This document shows, piece after piece, positions 63,181 to 64,000 of a stretch of DNA of 64,000 nucleotides (positions within the stretch are counted from its first letter, which is position 1; every line of letters starts with the position of its first letter). Source of the DNA: Tissierella praeacuta_A (lineage in GTDB: Bacteria > Bacillota > Clostridia > Tissierellales > Tissierellaceae); contig NZ_JBEBOY010000004.1 of NCBI RefSeq assembly GCF_040396155.1, forward strand, positions 1-64,000, written 5' to 3'. A program made the position numbers and the translations under genes. The notes under the pieces were generated by a model. It was given only the letters and a program-made list of their open reading frames with translations, had not been told where the DNA came from and made no database searches.

Positions 63181-63695
63181 CTATATGGAAGCTTTTCGTA
63201 TCATTTTTAAAAATTGGGGCATTTAGTTTTGGCGGCGGATATGCTATGCTGCCATTAATACAAAAAGAAATAATAGATGTTCATGGATGGCTTACATTAA
63301 ATGAATTCATAGATATATTGGCAGTGGTGGAAATGACTCCAGGACCAGTTGCTATAAACTCTGCTACTTTCTTGGGTTATAAGGTTGGTGGAATCCTTGG
63401 ATCAATTGTGGCAACAACTGCAGTAGTCCTACCATCTATTGTTGTAATACTTACTATAGCTCATTTCTTATCAAAGTTTAAGAATTCCCCCTATGTAGAT
63501 TGGGCATTTAGGGGAATAAGACCAGTGGTTCTTGGACTTATTATTTCTGCCAGTTTATCGGTATCTAAAAACGCCATTATAGATATGAAGACCTTTATAT
63601 TGGGGTCAGTACTTTTTTATTTAACCTCGTTTAAAAAATTGCACCCAATACTTACAATTATAATTGCAGGTATTGCAGGGGTGATTATTTACTGA
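63177..63695 (+). CDS. Half-size chromate transporter (ChrA family, short chain), second of a pair
   Basis: A 172-aa partner: FLKIGAFSFGGGYAMLPLIQ and ILAVVEMTPGPVAINSATFLGY repeat the motifs of the first protein. The ATGA overlap shows translational coupling. Together they equal one full-length ChrA. An AT-rich hairpin (about 63703-63741; TTAATTGA / TCAATTAA arms) follows. Confidence 0.87.
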   Translation: MTIWKLFVSFLKIGAFSFGGGYAMLPLIQKEIIDVHGWLTLNEFIDILAVVEMTPGPVAINSATFLGYKVGGILGSIVATTAVVLPSIVVILTIAHFLSKFKNSPYVDWAFRGIRPVVLGLIISASLSVSKNAIIDMKTFILGSVLFYLTSFKKLHPILTIIIAGIAGVIIY

Positions 63696-63702
63696 TTGAT
63701 AG

Positions 63703-63745
63703 ATAATAAATTAATTGAATAGGATTTTATCAATTAATTATTTGT
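63703..63745 (+). terminator. AT-rich hairpin after the chrA pair
   Basis: AATAAATTAATTGA pairs imperfectly with TCAATTAATTATTT across a 13-nt loop, followed by GTTT. A weak terminator is likely. The downstream gap also holds TTAATTGTTAGTTGAAT, a half-end like those of the dispersed intergenic elements. Confidence 0.45.
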
Positions 63746-63862
63746 TTAGACAATGATTAAGAGACGGAGAATAATAAATTTTAACAATCTAATTTATTTT
63801 AATGTTTTAATTATTAGCTAAATATAGTTAATTGTTAGTTGAATATAAGGGAGTGATATAAT

Positions 63863-64000
63863 ATGTTAGATAAATTAGCCACTATTGAAGAAAGATATAT
63901 GGAATTAGGTCAACAAGTAATGGATATGGAAGTAATAAGTGATAGAGAGTTATTCCAAAAACTAATGAAGGAGCATTCTGATATAGAGCCTATTGTGTTT
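63863..64000 (+). CDS. prfA: Peptide chain release factor 1, N-terminus (partial)
   Basis: The first 46 codons run off the window edge. MLDKLATIEERYMELGQQVMD and the following coiled region match the N-terminal domain of RF1, which reads UAA and UAG stops. AAGGGAGTG precedes the ATG. Neighbouring prmC encodes its methylase, which supports the call. Confidence 0.9.
   Translation, partial: MLDKLATIEERYMELGQQVMDMEVISDRELFQKLMKEHSDIEPIVF

Overview
The window comes from a low-GC, Gram-positive, endospore-forming anaerobe of the Clostridia type. The support is AT-rich codon use, strong AGGAGG ribosome sites, a gerA/gerC/gerB germinant-receptor operon, S-layer-homology (SLH) proteins, AddAB instead of RecBCD, and a lysine-fermentation enzyme pair (kal, kce). 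A Tissierella-like amino-acid fermenter fits, but that is inference. No rRNA, tRNA, CRISPR array or DNA transposon was seen.

Layout. 1-13.3 kb: the end of a peptide ABC importer (two ATPases and a binding lipoprotein), three amidohydrolase-superfamily enzymes (one allantoinase-like), and a complete Liv-type ABC importer, all on the + strand; this looks like an import-and-degrade cluster for amide, ureide or heterocycle compounds. 13.5-16 kb: an SLH/PrcB-like exported protein and murJ. 16.1-21.7 kb (-): a complete oppABCDF operon. 22.1-27.8 kb (+): an unusual regulator, a pair of small membrane proteins (one DUF5058-like) and two M20 metallopeptidases behind a consensus promoter with tandem 22-bp repeats. 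27.8-31.5 kb (-): spore germinant receptor. 31.8-36.2 kb (+): LysM protein, pyrG, SLH protein with repeated C-terminal modules. 36.2-40.3 kb (-): MacB/LolCDE-like ABC system with a large beta-domain exported partner. 40.5-49.3 kb (+): addB and addA, with addA interrupted by a 2684-nt group II intron exactly in the DEFQD|T Walker B codons. 49.4-53.8 kb (+): kal, kce, a sigma-54 activator and an NhaC-type transporter behind a sigma-54 promoter. 53.9-55.9 kb: a small membrane protein and a chemoreceptor-like protein lacking the signalling tip. 56.2-64 kb (+): housekeeping run fba, tal, glpX, rho, rpmE, yqhQ-like, prmC, two half-size chrA genes and the start of prfA.

Peptide and amino-acid use dominates: two peptide importers, a Liv-type importer, two M20 hydrolases and kal/kce would together feed amino-acid fermentation. 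The most notable features are the intron in addA; two genes whose Shine-Dalgarno and protein evidence point to AUA and AUU starts; a paired-membrane-protein/peptidase module with its own regulator; and several dispersed palindromic intergenic repeats (an AAGTATCATTTTGG family and a TTAATTGTTAATTG-bounded family) that often double as terminators.
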